A stretch of 64,000 nucleotides of DNA from Burkholderiales bacterium (GTDB lineage Bacteria; Pseudomonadota; Gammaproteobacteria; Burkholderiales; Burkholderiaceae_C): positions 1 to 64,000 of the forward strand of contig JAGWTH010000012.1 of the NCBI GenBank assembly GCA_028868995.1, in the 5' to 3' direction. Numbering within the stretch: position 1 is the stretch's first letter; each line of letters begins with the position of its first letter. Of the stretch, positions 20,627 to 30,400 are shown in pieces. The notes below the pieces were generated by a model. The model searched no databases. It had not been told where the DNA came from and saw only the letters and a list, made by a program, of their open reading frames with translations. Position numbers and translations under genes: made by a program.

Positions 20627-21397
20627 TCAGTTGAACCGGCTGGTGTGCGGAATCGGCCGCACGACCTCCTTGCGCAGGTTGCGCAGGGCCCAGTCCGCCA
20701 GCGGCGTGATCAGGAGCCAGCGCAGTGACTCCAGCAGGGGGATCCCGCGCCGGAAGGCGCCGGAGGCATGCAGGTGGCCCACGTCGTTGAAGACGCCGAG
20801 GTCGCCCGTCACCATCAGGTCGCACTCGGTCGGCACGCCGCCCAGGAAGGCGTCCTCGAAGCCGTCCCACAGCATGCGGCCGTTGACGTGGATGCCGTAG
20901 CCCCATTCCCAGCCCCGGTCCTTCAGCCGCTGCCGGGCCGCGGCCATGCAGGCGGCGTCGAAGATGTAGGTGTCGGTGCGGATCCAGCGGTCCTGCAGCC
21001 AGATCTCGACCACCGGCCGGTAGGCCACCCGGGCGCCCGGCGCGATGCCGCGCAGGATCTCACCGGACAGCAGCACGACCCGGATGCGGGCCGGCAGCCT
21101 GGCGATGCGCAGCATGGCCACCAGCAGCGTGGCCTTGTCCGGCGCGTCGCCGCGGCCGGCGTCGTACACCTCGCGGGCGGTCGCGGGGCGCACCTTGACC
21201 CGGCGTGCGAGCGGCAGCCGCTTGACGTAGCCGTAGACGGCCAGGGCCTTCTCGCGATCGTTCTTGCACAGCTGCACGAGCGAGCGCACGCGCAGGCGCA
21301 ACTTCGGATCCTCCAGGTCCAGCAGGGAAGACGAGCCCAGCCAGCGCTGCGGCTCGTCGATTCCTTCATCCGAGGACCAGGGCGTGGACACGGCCAA
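20627..21397 (-). CDS. Transglutaminase-fold protein lacking catalytic Cys and His
   Basis: About 256 residues with the transglutaminase-like core. The usual G-D-C-x-D-K-A-x-L-L motif reads GDAPDKATLL (residues 83-92), so the nucleophile Cys is Ala85. The following LLVAMLRIARLPARIRVV helix and strand are typical. The His expected four residues before Glu131 is Arg127; Asp142 of the WxxxD motif is kept. The protein is therefore probably a non-catalytic binding fold. The start is uncertain: TTG at 21397 has GAAGAAGG seven bases upstream and is preferred, with GTG 21391 and TTG 21454 as alternatives. The 170 bases upstream of it show nothing else supported. Confidence 0.7.
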   Translation of the reverse strand: MAVSTPWSSDEGIDEPQRWLGSSSLLDLEDPKLRLRVRSLVQLCKNDREKALAVYGYVKRLPLARRVKVRPATAREVYDAGRGDAPDKATLLVAMLRIARLPARIRVVLLSGEILRGIAPGARVAYRPVVEIWLQDRWIRTDTYIFDAACMAAARQRLKDRGWEWGYGIHVNGRMLWDGFEDAFLGGVPTECDLMVTGDLGVFNDVGHLHASGAFRRGIPLLESLRWLLITPLADWALRNLRKEVVRPIPHTSRFN

Positions 21398-21569
21398 GGT
21401 GAAACCTTCTTCCCAACGTTTTCTGGCGGGACTTCGGGGTCCCGGCTGTTTCAAAGTGTATGCCCAACCGTGGCCAGGCCACTAGGCCAGCGGCCTAATC
21501 CCGGAGAAGTCTTTTCGCCGGCAGCCGGACGGTCGCCGCAGCCGCCTCGGCGGTCGCAGGCGCCACCGC

Positions 21570-22312
21570 TCAGGCCGCCCTGAGCAGCGGCGACGGGGTG
21601 TCCAGCTTGGGCAGCGGCCGGCGGCTGGCCAGCACCGCCTCGATATCCTCGCGGGCGCCGTCGATCAGCACCAGGATGGCCCGTTCGGCGCGCTCGGGGT
21701 CGCGGGCGATCACCGCGTCCAGCACGGCCCGGTGCAGCGGCAGGGAGTTGCGCGGTCCGTCCTTGCGGGTGGTGGAGATCTCGAAACTCGTGCGCAGCAG
21801 CGCCGACAGGGCCTTGCTCATTTGCACCAGCATGCGGTTGTGGCAGGCCGAGAGCAGGCCCTGGTGGAAGCGCAGGTCGTGCAGCACGTAGTCCCCGCCC
21901 TCCTCCACCGCCTTCTTCATGCCGGCGAAGGCCTCCTCGATCGCCGCGATGTCCTCGTCGGTCGCGCGCTGCGCCGCCATGCGCACCGCGGCGGGCTCCA
22001 CGACACGCCGCAGCTCCTGCAGGTCGCGCAGGAACTCGCGGGTGAGGCCCGCCTGCGATTGCCAGGCGACCACGTCGGGATCGAACCAGTTCCACTGCTG
22101 CGGCGGCAGCACGCGCGTGCCGACCTTGGGGCCGGTGGAGACCAGGCCCTTGGCCACCAGCGACTTCACCGCCTCGCGCACGACGGTGCGGCTGACCCCG
22201 AGCTCCTCGCACAGCATCGGCTCGGGCGGCATCGAGCTGCCGGGCGGGTAGCGCCCCGCCACGATCGCCTTGCCCAGGAGGTCCAGGGTGTTGCCGTGGA
22301 CGTTCTTGATGG

Positions 22313-22316
<4 letters not shown>
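21570..22316 (-). CDS. FadR-subfamily GntR transcriptional regulator
   Basis: A 248-residue regulator. The N-terminal winged helix (residues 1-75, GRYPPGSSMPPEPMLCEELG and VSRTVVREAVKSLVAKGL) is followed by an all-helical FCD ligand-binding domain (about 95-230) with metal-ligand-type Asp and His residues (LHDLRFHQGLL, LHRAVLDAV). FadR/DgoR-type regulators sense sugar acids or organic acids. It is the last gene of the minus-strand sugar-transport operon and overlaps the ATPase stop by four bases. It probably regulates both this operon and the divergent aldonate-degradation operon through the site near 27671. Confidence 0.9.
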
Positions 22317-23404
<1,088 letters not shown>

Positions 23405-23425
23405 TGCGGGGAAACTCCGTGAGGG

Positions 23426-24274
23426 TCAGCTCTTGACGGCACCGGCCGTCAGGCCCGACACCATGTAGCGCTTGAAGGCGTAGTAGATCGCCGCCGGCGG
23501 CAGCGCGTAGATGAAGCCGGTGGCCATCAGCAGTTCCCAGGGGGAGTCGTCCGCGGACAGGAAGTTGCCCAGGGCCACCGCCAGGGTGATGCTCTTGTCG
23601 TTGGACAGCAGCAGGAAGGCGTACAGGTATTCGTTCCAGGCCAGCAGCAGCGAATAGGTGCCCACCGCCACCAGCGAGGGCACCATCAGCGGCAGGTAAA
23701 CCAGCCGGAACAGTTGCAGCGGGCTGGCGCCGTCCATGCGCGCCGCCTCGTCGAGCTCGTAGGGCAGCTTGTCCGAGGCCTGCTTGAGCACCCAGATGCA
23801 GTAGGGCGAGGCGATGGTGACCATCGCCAGGATCAGCGACCACTGGTTGTTCAGCAGTCCGTACACGCCCATCGCCTTGTACATCGGCACGGCGAGGAAC
23901 GCCGCGGGGATGAAGTAGGTGAAGAGGGCCAGGTTCATCACCGTGCGGCCGCCCGGCACCTTCAGCCGGCTGATGGCGAAGGCCGCGCAGGTGGAGATGA
24001 ACAGCGTCAGCGCCCCGACCGCCAGCGCGATCAGCAGCGAGTTCCACAGCTGCAGCCAGAAGTGGTTCAGGTAGAAGTGCCGCTCGTGCAGCACGATGCT
24101 GAAGTTCTGCAGCGTCGGGTGGTCCGGCCAGAGCTTGCCGGAAGTGGCCGAATCCTTGGGCGAGATGGCGAACAGGAACAGGTGGTAGATCGGGATCATG
24201 GTCCACAGGAACACCGGGATCCCGATCAGCAGCAGCTTCGCCTCGGTGGCGACCCCGCGCAGGGTGATCTTCAT
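23426..24274 (-). CDS. Carbohydrate ABC transporter permease, MalG type
   Basis: A 282-residue inner-membrane permease with about six helices. The cytoplasmic coupling motif is ELDEAARMDGASPLQLFRLVYLP, the EAA loop of MalG-type subunits. It pairs with the MalF-type permease encoded just upstream. The start ATG at 24274 has GGAGG five bases upstream, but that ribosome-binding site forms one arm of an 8-bp hairpin (24277-24307), so its translation may be adjusted relative to the other subunits. Confidence 0.92.
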   Translation of the reverse strand: MKITLRGVATEAKLLLIGIPVFLWTMIPIYHLFLFAISPKDSATSGKLWPDHPTLQNFSIVLHERHFYLNHFWLQLWNSLLIALAVGALTLFISTCAAFAISRLKVPGGRTVMNLALFTYFIPAAFLAVPMYKAMGVYGLLNNQWSLILAMVTIASPYCIWVLKQASDKLPYELDEAARMDGASPLQLFRLVYLPLMVPSLVAVGTYSLLLAWNEYLYAFLLLSNDKSITLAVALGNFLSADDSPWELLMATGFIYALPPAAIYYAFKRYMVSGLTAGAVKS

Positions 24275-24276
24275 AC

Positions 24277-24307
24277 GGACCTCCGACGAGCCGCCTCTAG
24301 GAGGTCC
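24277..24307 (-). promoter_or_regulatory. Hairpin masking the malG-type Shine-Dalgarno
   Basis: On the transcript, GGACCTCC (24307-24300) pairs perfectly with GGAGGTCC (24284-24277) across a 15-base loop. The second arm contains the GGAGG ribosome-binding site of the permease starting at 24274. The pairing is seen directly; translational control is inferred. Confidence 0.5.
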
Positions 24308-24356
24308 GCGGCCCCCTCGGGGGGCAGCGACGACGCGAAGCGAGAAGCGTGGGGGC
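24308..24356. repeat. Dispersed repeat family 2, copy D
   Basis: On the minus strand it begins right after the MalF-type stop with CCCCCACGCTTC and continues to CGCTGCCCCCCGAGGGGGC, a GC-rich hairpin (GCCCCC/GGGGGC). The same core occurs at 27744-27803, where it is inside a coding sequence. This type of element is familiar from Comamonadaceae intergenic regions. Confidence 0.6.
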
Positions 24357-25232
24357 TCATTTCGACAGCCTCTTCATCATGAAGAAGACGAGGGGCAGCA
24401 CGAACGGCAGCGCCACGACGATGGAGGCCATGGCCAGGTCGACCTGGTCCAGACGCAGGTACCGGATCCCCAGCGTGGCCAGCACGTGGGTGAGGTCGGC
24501 GGGCCCGCCGCCGGTGAGCAGGTACACGCTGTTGAAGTCGCCCAGCGTCCAGATCATCGACAGGATGGTGGACGTGAGGTACAGGGTGCGCATCGACGGC
24601 CAGGTGATGTAGCGGAACTTCTGCCACGAGGTGGCGCCGTCCACGGCCGCGGCCTCGTACTGCTCCGCGGGGATGGCCAGCCGGCCGGCCACCAGGATCA
24701 GGGTCCAGAACGGCAGCGACTTCCAGATGTGCATCAGCATCGAGAAGCTCAGGGCCAGCGTCGGGTCGTTCAGCCAGTTGGGGCCGTCGTTGCCGGTCAG
24801 GCGGAAGATCAGGGAGTTGATGACGCCCCACTCCGGGTTCAGCATGAAGCGCACCGACAGGATGGTCGGGATCGACGGCACCGCCCACGGCAGGATGAAC
24901 AGCATCGACAGGATCTTGATCCACCAGCGCGTCTGGATGAAGAAACCGGACAGCAGGAGGGCCACGACCATCTTCAGGTTGATGGCGACCACCAGGAACA
25001 CCACCGTGTTGATGGCGGTGCGGAAGAAGATGGGGTCGGCGAACAGCCGCTCGTAGCTCGCCGGATGGCGCGCCAGCCACAGGCCGTACCCCACGGGATA
25101 GAGCACGAACACCGCGAACACCAGCAGGTAGGGGATCACCAGCACCCGGCCCCAGTTGTCCCAGGTGCTGGAGCGCCGGGTGGCCGGCGCCGAGGCCGGC
25201 AGTTCCGCGGTGCTCACGATGGTCGTGCTCAT
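24357..25232 (-). CDS. Carbohydrate ABC transporter permease, MalF type
   Basis: A 291-residue inner-membrane permease with about six helices. The first helix is VLVIPYLLVFAVFVLYPVG, and the EAA coupling loop is EQYEAAAVDGATSWQKFRYI. It forms the translocation pore with the MalG-type subunit. It starts 19 bases after the solute-binding protein gene. Two structured elements (repeat copy D and the SD-masking hairpin) separate it from the next permease; they could reduce transcript or translation of the downstream subunits. Confidence 0.92.
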   Translation of the reverse strand: MSTTIVSTAELPASAPATRRSSTWDNWGRVLVIPYLLVFAVFVLYPVGYGLWLARHPASYERLFADPIFFRTAINTVVFLVVAINLKMVVALLLSGFFIQTRWWIKILSMLFILPWAVPSIPTILSVRFMLNPEWGVINSLIFRLTGNDGPNWLNDPTLALSFSMLMHIWKSLPFWTLILVAGRLAIPAEQYEAAAVDGATSWQKFRYITWPSMRTLYLTSTILSMIWTLGDFNSVYLLTGGGPADLTHVLATLGIRYLRLDQVDLAMASIVVALPFVLPLVFFMMKRLSK

Positions 25233-25251
25233 GTCTGCGCTCTCGCCGTGC

Positions 25252-26637
25252 TCAGTCGGTGCTGCCCGCGACCGTCTTGATGCGCGCGATCATCTCGTCC
25301 ACCGCCTTGTCCACCGGCACGTGCTCGTTGATGATGCGGTTCATCGCCTTGGCCCACACGTTCTCGTTGTTGAGGATCGTGAACTTCCAGTTCTTGGTGA
25401 ACTCGAAGGTGGTCACGCCGCTCATGTACTGGTTGTACACGTCGAGGCGGTGCGGGTCGTTCTTCCAGAAGGGGCTGGCCTGGCCGGTCTTGGTCACGGG
25501 GAACCAGCGGCCCAGCGAACCCTCGACGTACGGCGTCAGGTTGGCGTCCTGCAGCAGGAAGGCCACGAACTCCTTGGCCAGGGCCTTGTGCTTGGCGTCC
25601 TTGAAGATCACGCCCGTCTTCACGGCGGTGCGGTACTTCATCTTGCTGCCGTCCGGCTTGTTCGGGAAGGCCGCCGTGGCGATCAGCTCGGTGTAGTTCT
25701 TCTTCGCCTCGGCGCGCTGGGCGTCGGTGAGCGCCGTGTTGTTCATGTCGTCCAGCCACTTCGCGGCGATGGAAATCGTCGCGTTGTGGGTCATGATGAT
25801 CGTCTTGTTGTGGAAGGCGACGTTGTTGTCGGGGTCCTTCCAGCTGGTGGACGAAGGCGGCGTGCAGCCCTTCTGGTAGGGCATCACGTAGTCGGTCATC
25901 GCGTTGATCAGGCCCTGGCGCACGGCCGGATCGTCAACCAGCAGCTTGCCCGAGTCGTTGACCATCTTCACGTTGTAGGCGTCGGCGAAGGTCAGGAACG
26001 AGTAGAACGAGTCGCTCGAATCCACCCCCATCGGGAAGCCGGTGCCGTACACCCGCTTGCCGGTCTTCTGGCGGTAGGCGGGCTGCACCTTCTCGCACCA
26101 GAAGTTCCAGTAGCCGTGCCAGTCCTTGGGGATGTCGCTTTCCTTGTAGCCCGCGTCGGCCAGCATGTCCCTCCAGTACTGGATGTGCATGGTCTGCTGC
26201 TTGAGCGGGAAGGCGTAGTAGGCGCGCTTCTTCGCCTTGCTGTCGTACAGGAAGGTCGTGGACAGCGCGGTCGGCTCGAAGTGGGAGACGATCGGGTTGA
26301 TGACGCTGCTGATGTCCTCCAGCTTGTCGTCGTAGGCCCACTTGCCCGTGACCTGGAAGTCGTAGACGTCGGCGTAGGCCACGTCGGGCGGGCTGCCGGA
26401 ATCGAGCGCCGCCACCGTCTTCGGGATCATGTCCTGGATCGGGTACTGCGACAGTTCGACCTTCACGCCCTTGTGCTTGGCCTCGAATTTCTTGATGACG
26501 TTGTACAGGGCGTCGTCTTCCGACTTGTAGAAGCCCTTGACCCACCAGACGGTGAGCGTTTCCTGCGCCATCGCCGGCGCGGCAGCCATCATGCCGAACG
26601 CGATGCCCGCGGCGGCCAGAACCATTCTCCTTTTCAT
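25252..26637 (-). CDS. Extracellular sugar-binding protein, CUT1 family
   Basis: A 461-residue periplasmic receptor. The signal peptide is MKRRMVLAAAGIAFGMMAAA with cleavage after APAMA. The mature protein opens QETLTVWWVKGFYKSEDDAL, typical of family 1 solute-binding proteins for oligo- or monosaccharides, with many Trp/Tyr residues for sugar stacking. It delivers substrate to the permeases and ATPase that follow in the operon. The ligand is not readable from the sequence; the adjoining galactonate-type enzymes suggest a galactose- or aldonate-related sugar. Confidence 0.92.
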   Translation of the reverse strand: MKRRMVLAAAGIAFGMMAAAPAMAQETLTVWWVKGFYKSEDDALYNVIKKFEAKHKGVKVELSQYPIQDMIPKTVAALDSGSPPDVAYADVYDFQVTGKWAYDDKLEDISSVINPIVSHFEPTALSTTFLYDSKAKKRAYYAFPLKQQTMHIQYWRDMLADAGYKESDIPKDWHGYWNFWCEKVQPAYRQKTGKRVYGTGFPMGVDSSDSFYSFLTFADAYNVKMVNDSGKLLVDDPAVRQGLINAMTDYVMPYQKGCTPPSSTSWKDPDNNVAFHNKTIIMTHNATISIAAKWLDDMNNTALTDAQRAEAKKNYTELIATAAFPNKPDGSKMKYRTAVKTGVIFKDAKHKALAKEFVAFLLQDANLTPYVEGSLGRWFPVTKTGQASPFWKNDPHRLDVYNQYMSGVTTFEFTKNWKFTILNNENVWAKAMNRIINEHVPVDKAVDEMIARIKTVAGSTD

Positions 26638-26686
26638 GCCTTCTGTCTCCTGTGCTGTCGTGGTGGAAGAAGCAGGGGCCCGGGCG

Positions 26687-27646
26687 CTAGCGGCACTCGG
26701 GCACGGGACTCGGAAGCGGCCGGCCGGCGAAATGCGCCTGCAGGTTCGCCAGCGCGAGATCTGCCATCGCCTGGCGCGTCTCGCGGGTGGCGCTGGCCAT
26801 GTGCGGGGTGAGCACGACGTTGTCCAGCGCGCGCAGCGCCGCCGGCACGTTCGGCTCGTGGGCGAAGACGTCGAGGCCGGCGCCGGCGATCACGCCTTGC
26901 TGCAAGGCCTCGATCAGCGCGGCTTCGTCCACCACGCTGCCGCGGGCGACGTTGACCAGGAAGCCCTTCGGCCCCAGGGCGCGCAGCACCTGCGCGTCGA
27001 TGAGGTGCTTCGTGCCCTCGCCGCCCGGGGTGATCGCCACCAGGAAGTCGACGTTGCCCGCCAGGTCGCGCGCCGACGGGAACCAGGGAAAGGCCACGCC
27101 CGGCTGCTGGTGGCGGCCGGTGTAGGCGATGGCCATCCCGAAGGCCTGGGCCCGCGCGGCGATCGCCTTGCCGATACGGCCCAGCCCCACGATGCCCAGG
27201 CGCTTGCCGGACATCCGGGTGGCCAGCGGCATGGGGCCCTGCTCGGCCCAGCGGTTGTCGCGCACGTAGCGGTCGGCCTGCGGCACCCGGCGGGCGACCG
27301 AGAGCATCAGCGCGAGCGCCAGGTCGGCCACCTCGTCGTCGAGCACGCCGGGCGTGTGCGTGACCGGGATGCGCCGCTCGATCGCCGCACGCACGTCGAC
27401 CCGGTCGTAGCCCACGCCCATGATGGAGACGATCTCCAGCGCCGGCAGCCGGTCCAGGAGGGCGCGCGACACCAGCGACTCGCCGCCGCCGGTGATGGCG
27501 CGAATGCGCGGCGCGATCCGCGCGAAGGCCTCGGGATCGGTCTCGTGCAGTCGGTCGTGCACGGTGAACGCGGCGGCCAGCGGTTCCAGGTAGAACGGCG
27601 GCAGCTTCATCACGGCGAGCACGTCGGGGCGCGGGGAGGCGGTCAT
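26687..27646 (-). CDS. D-isomer-specific 2-hydroxyacid dehydrogenase
   Basis: A 319-residue NAD(P)-dependent reductase of the glyoxylate/hydroxypyruvate/2-ketogluconate reductase type. The nucleotide-binding motif is GLGRIGKAIAARA. Catalytic residues are Arg in VNVARGSVVDE, Glu in AHEPNVP and His in LTPHMASAT. It is the first gene of the minus-strand operon, 49 bases before the solute-binding protein gene. Its start (27646) touches the operator-like palindrome TGGTTTGTACCA. It could interconvert 2-keto and 2-hydroxy acids produced by the pathway. An upstream in-frame ATG (27682) is less likely because it overlaps the regulatory region. Confidence 0.9.
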   Translation of the reverse strand: MTASPRPDVLAVMKLPPFYLEPLAAAFTVHDRLHETDPEAFARIAPRIRAITGGGESLVSRALLDRLPALEIVSIMGVGYDRVDVRAAIERRIPVTHTPGVLDDEVADLALALMLSVARRVPQADRYVRDNRWAEQGPMPLATRMSGKRLGIVGLGRIGKAIAARAQAFGMAIAYTGRHQQPGVAFPWFPSARDLAGNVDFLVAITPGGEGTKHLIDAQVLRALGPKGFLVNVARGSVVDEAALIEALQQGVIAGAGLDVFAHEPNVPAALRALDNVVLTPHMASATRETRQAMADLALANLQAHFAGRPLPSPVPECR

Positions 27647-27695
27647 GGTTTGTACCAAAATGCCGGTCAATCGTATGACCATAAGATGAATGACC
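27646..27695. promoter_or_regulatory. Divergent control region with FadR-type operator
   Basis: TCGTATGACCA (27671-27681) matches the FadR-subfamily consensus TNGTNNNACNA. It overlaps an inverted repeat GGTCA-N6-TGACC (27665-27680). A second symmetric site, TGGT-TTGT-ACCA, lies at 27646-27657, and TGACC recurs at 27691. A plus-strand promoter could use TTGTAC (27650-27655) and TATGAC (27674-27679, spacing 18), so the site would cover its -10. The regulator at 21570 is the natural candidate. Confidence 0.5.
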
Positions 27696-27711
27696 GATCA
27701 GGACCAACCCT

Positions 27712-29514
27712 ATGAACTCCCCTAGGAAAAAACCCGAAGCGCTTGACGACCCCCACGCTTCGCTGCCCCCCGAGGGGGCCCAAGCCGCCTTGGGGCGGCC
27801 CGGCGGCGGCTTGCGCTCGCAGCAGTGGTTCGGCCGCCAGGACCGCGACGGCTTCGCCTACCGCAGCTGGGTGAAGGGCAAGGGCGTGCCGCACGACCAG
27901 TTCGACGGCCGTCCCGTCATCGGCATCTGCAACACCTTCAGCGAACTCACCCCCTGCAACTCGCATTTCCGCACGCTCGCCGAGCAGGTGAAGATCGGCG
28001 TGTACGAGGCCGGCGGCTTCCCGCTGGAGTTCCCGGTGATGTCGCTGGGCGAGACGCTGCTGCGCCCCACCGCCATGCTCTATCGCAACCTCGCGAGCAT
28101 GGACGTGGAGGAATCGATCCGCGGCAACCCGGTGGACGGCGTCGTGCTGCTCATGGGCTGCGACAAGACCACGCCCTCGCTGATCATGGGCGCGTCCAGC
28201 GTGGACCTGCCCACCATCGGTGTGTCGGGCGGCCCCATGCTCAATGGCAAGTGGCGCGGCCAGGAGCTGGGCTCCGGCACCGGTGTCTGGAGCATGAGCG
28301 AGCAGGTGCGCGCCGGGACGCTCAAGCTGCAGGACTTCTTCGAGGCCGAAAGCTGCATGCACCGCAGCCACGGCCACTGCATGACCATGGGCACCGCGTC
28401 GACGATGGCGAGCATGGTGGAGGCGCTGGGCGTGGGCCTGCCCGGCAACGCCGCCTACCCCGCCGTCGACGGCCGGCGCAACGTGCTCGCGCGCATGGCG
28501 GGCCGCCGCATCGTGGAGATGGTGCACACCGACCAGAAGCTGTCGACCATCCTCACCCGCCAGGCCTTCGAGAACGCCATCAAGACGCTGGCGGCGATCG
28601 GCGGCTCCACCAACGCGGTGATCCACCTGATCGCCATCGCCCGGCGCATCGGCGTGGAGCTGTCGATCGAGGACTTCGACCGCCTGGGCAGCGACATGCC
28701 CTGCCTGGTGAACCTGCAGCCCTCGGGCAAGCACCTGATGGAGGACTTCTGCTACGCCGGCGGCCTGCCGGTGGTGATGAAGGAGATCGGCGAACACCTG
28801 CACCTGGGCGCCATGACCGCCAGCGGCAAGACCGTGGGCGAGAACATCGCCGACGCGCAGAACTGGAACACCGAGGTGATCCAGCCGCTGTCCGCGCCCT
28901 TCAAGGACAAGGCCGGCATCGCCGTGCTGCGCGGCAATCTGGCTCCGCGCGGTGCCGTGATCAAGCCCAGCGCCGCGACGCCCGAACTGATGGTGCACCG
29001 CGGCCGCGCCGTGGTGTTCGAGGACATCGAGGACTTCCACGCTCGCATCGACGACGAGGACCTGGACGTCGACGAGACCTGCGTGCTGGTGCTCAAGAAC
29101 TGCGGCCCCAAGGGTTACCCCGGCATGGCCGAAGTGGGCAACATGCCGCTGCCGCCCAAGATCCTGCGCAAGGGCATCACCGACATGGTCCGCATCAGCG
29201 ACGCCCGCATGAGCGGCACGGCCTACGGCACGGTGGTGCTGCACACCGCGCCGGAGGCGGCCGCCGGCGGCCCGCTGGCGCTGGTGCGCAACGGCGACTT
29301 CATCGAGCTGGACGTGCCGAAGCGGCGCCTGCACCTGGACATCAGCGACGAGGAGCTCGCACGCCGCCAGAGGCAATGGAAGCCGCCGCAGCCGCCCCTG
29401 TCCTCGGGCTACTGGAAGCTGTACGTGGACCACGTGCTGCAGGCCGACGAGGGCGTGGACCTGGACTTCCTGGTGGGCAAGCGCGGCGCCTTCGTGCCGC
29501 GGGACAACCATTGA
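27712..29514 (+). CDS. IlvD/Edd-family aldonate dehydratase (L-arabonate/D-galactonate type)
   Basis: A 600-residue [Fe-S] dehydratase that converts a sugar acid to its 2-keto-3-deoxy acid. Cluster cysteines lie in ELTPCNSH, LLMGCDKTTPS and AESCMHRSHGHC. The sequence follows the sugar-acid dehydratase branch (LRSQQWFGRQDRDGFAYRSW) rather than IlvD. Residues about 12-31 (PHASLPPEGAQAALGRPGG) are a translation of repeat family 2 and form an extra N-terminal arm. The start ATG has AGGA ten bases upstream. The kinase GTG follows one base after its stop. Neighbours indicate galactonate as the likely substrate. Confidence 0.9.
   Translation: MNSPRKKPEALDDPHASLPPEGAQAALGRPGGGLRSQQWFGRQDRDGFAYRSWVKGKGVPHDQFDGRPVIGICNTFSELTPCNSHFRTLAEQVKIGVYEAGGFPLEFPVMSLGETLLRPTAMLYRNLASMDVEESIRGNPVDGVVLLMGCDKTTPSLIMGASSVDLPTIGVSGGPMLNGKWRGQELGSGTGVWSMSEQVRAGTLKLQDFFEAESCMHRSHGHCMTMGTASTMASMVEALGVGLPGNAAYPAVDGRRNVLARMAGRRIVEMVHTDQKLSTILTRQAFENAIKTLAAIGGSTNAVIHLIAIARRIGVELSIEDFDRLGSDMPCLVNLQPSGKHLMEDFCYAGGLPVVMKEIGEHLHLGAMTASGKTVGENIADAQNWNTEVIQPLSAPFKDKAGIAVLRGNLAPRGAVIKPSAATPELMVHRGRAVVFEDIEDFHARIDDEDLDVDETCVLVLKNCGPKGYPGMAEVGNMPLPPKILRKGITDMVRISDARMSGTAYGTVVLHTAPEAAAGGPLALVRNGDFIELDVPKRRLHLDISDEELARRQRQWKPPQPPLSSGYWKLYVDHVLQADEGVDLDFLVGKRGAFVPRDNH
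27744..27803. repeat. Dispersed repeat family 2, copy E, inside a coding sequence
   Basis: CCCCCACGCTTCGCTGCCCC and the hairpin GCCCCC/GGGGGC match copy D. A second hairpin follows, GCCGCC-TTGG-GGCGGC (27784-27799). The element is translated in frame near the N-terminus of the dehydratase. Confidence 0.65.
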
Positions 29515-29515
29515 G

Positions 29516-30400
29516 GTGAAGCCTCTCGTTGCGGTCGACTGGGGCACGTCCTCGCTGCGGGCCGCGCGCATCGCGGCCGACGGGGCCGCGCTGGAAGAAC
29601 GTGCCTCGCCGCGCGGCATCCTCACCGTGCCCGCGGGTGGCTTCCCCGGCGTGCTGCACGAGCTGTGCGGCGACTGGCTCGCCGCACCCGGCACGCTGTG
29701 CCTGGTGAGCGGCATGGCCGGCAGCCGCCAGGGCTGGCGCGAGGCGCCCTACTGCCCCTGCCCCGCCGGCTTCGCAGAACTGGCGCGGGCGCTGCTGTGG
29801 ATCGAACCCGGCCGCGTCGCCATCGTCCCCGGCCTGTCCTGCGAGGCCGGCGGCGTGCCGGACGTGATCCGCGGCGAGGAGGTGCAGGTGTTCGGCGCGC
29901 TGGACCTGCTGCGGCGGCCGGGCGGGGTCTTCGTGCTGCCCGGCACGCACAGCAAATGGGTGCGCGTGGACGCGGGCCGCGTGCGGTCCTTCGCCACCTT
30001 CATGTCGGGCGAGTGCTACGCGCTGCTGCGGCAGCATTCCATCCTGGCGCGCACCCTGCCCGCGGACGACGGCGAGCTCGACGAGCCGGCCTTCGTGCGC
30101 GGCGTGCGCCACGCGCAGGAAGCCGGCAGCCTGCTGCGCGCCGCCTTCAGCGCCCGCACCCTCGCCCTGTTCGACCGGCTGCCCACGGCGGCGCAACCCA
30201 GCTACCTCTCGGGCCTGGTGATCGGCGAGGAGCTTCGGCTGCGCGATCCCGGCGCGCAGCCGGTGCTGGTCGGCAGCCCCGCGCTGACGCGGCGCTATGC
30301 GCTCGCGCTCACGGCGCTCGGCGTCGCATCCACCTGCCTGGGGCCCGAAGCCACCTGGCGCGGCGCCGCGGCCCTGGCACGGTCCCTGGAGATCCCATGA
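29516..30400 (+). CDS. dgoK: 2-dehydro-3-deoxygalactonokinase
   Basis: A 294-residue sugar-acid kinase that phosphorylates 2-keto-3-deoxygalactonate at C6. The N-terminal phosphate loop VAVDWGTSSLRAARI and the block VLPGTHSKWVRV are characteristic of DgoK. The start is GTG at 29516, directly after the dehydratase stop with GAGG close by. The stop overlaps the aldolase ATG (ATGA). Position between dehydratase and aldolase fits the second step of galactonate breakdown. Confidence 0.92.
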   Translation: MKPLVAVDWGTSSLRAARIAADGAALEERASPRGILTVPAGGFPGVLHELCGDWLAAPGTLCLVSGMAGSRQGWREAPYCPCPAGFAELARALLWIEPGRVAIVPGLSCEAGGVPDVIRGEEVQVFGALDLLRRPGGVFVLPGTHSKWVRVDAGRVRSFATFMSGECYALLRQHSILARTLPADDGELDEPAFVRGVRHAQEAGSLLRAAFSARTLALFDRLPTAAQPSYLSGLVIGEELRLRDPGAQPVLVGSPALTRRYALALTALGVASTCLGPEATWRGAAALARSLEIP

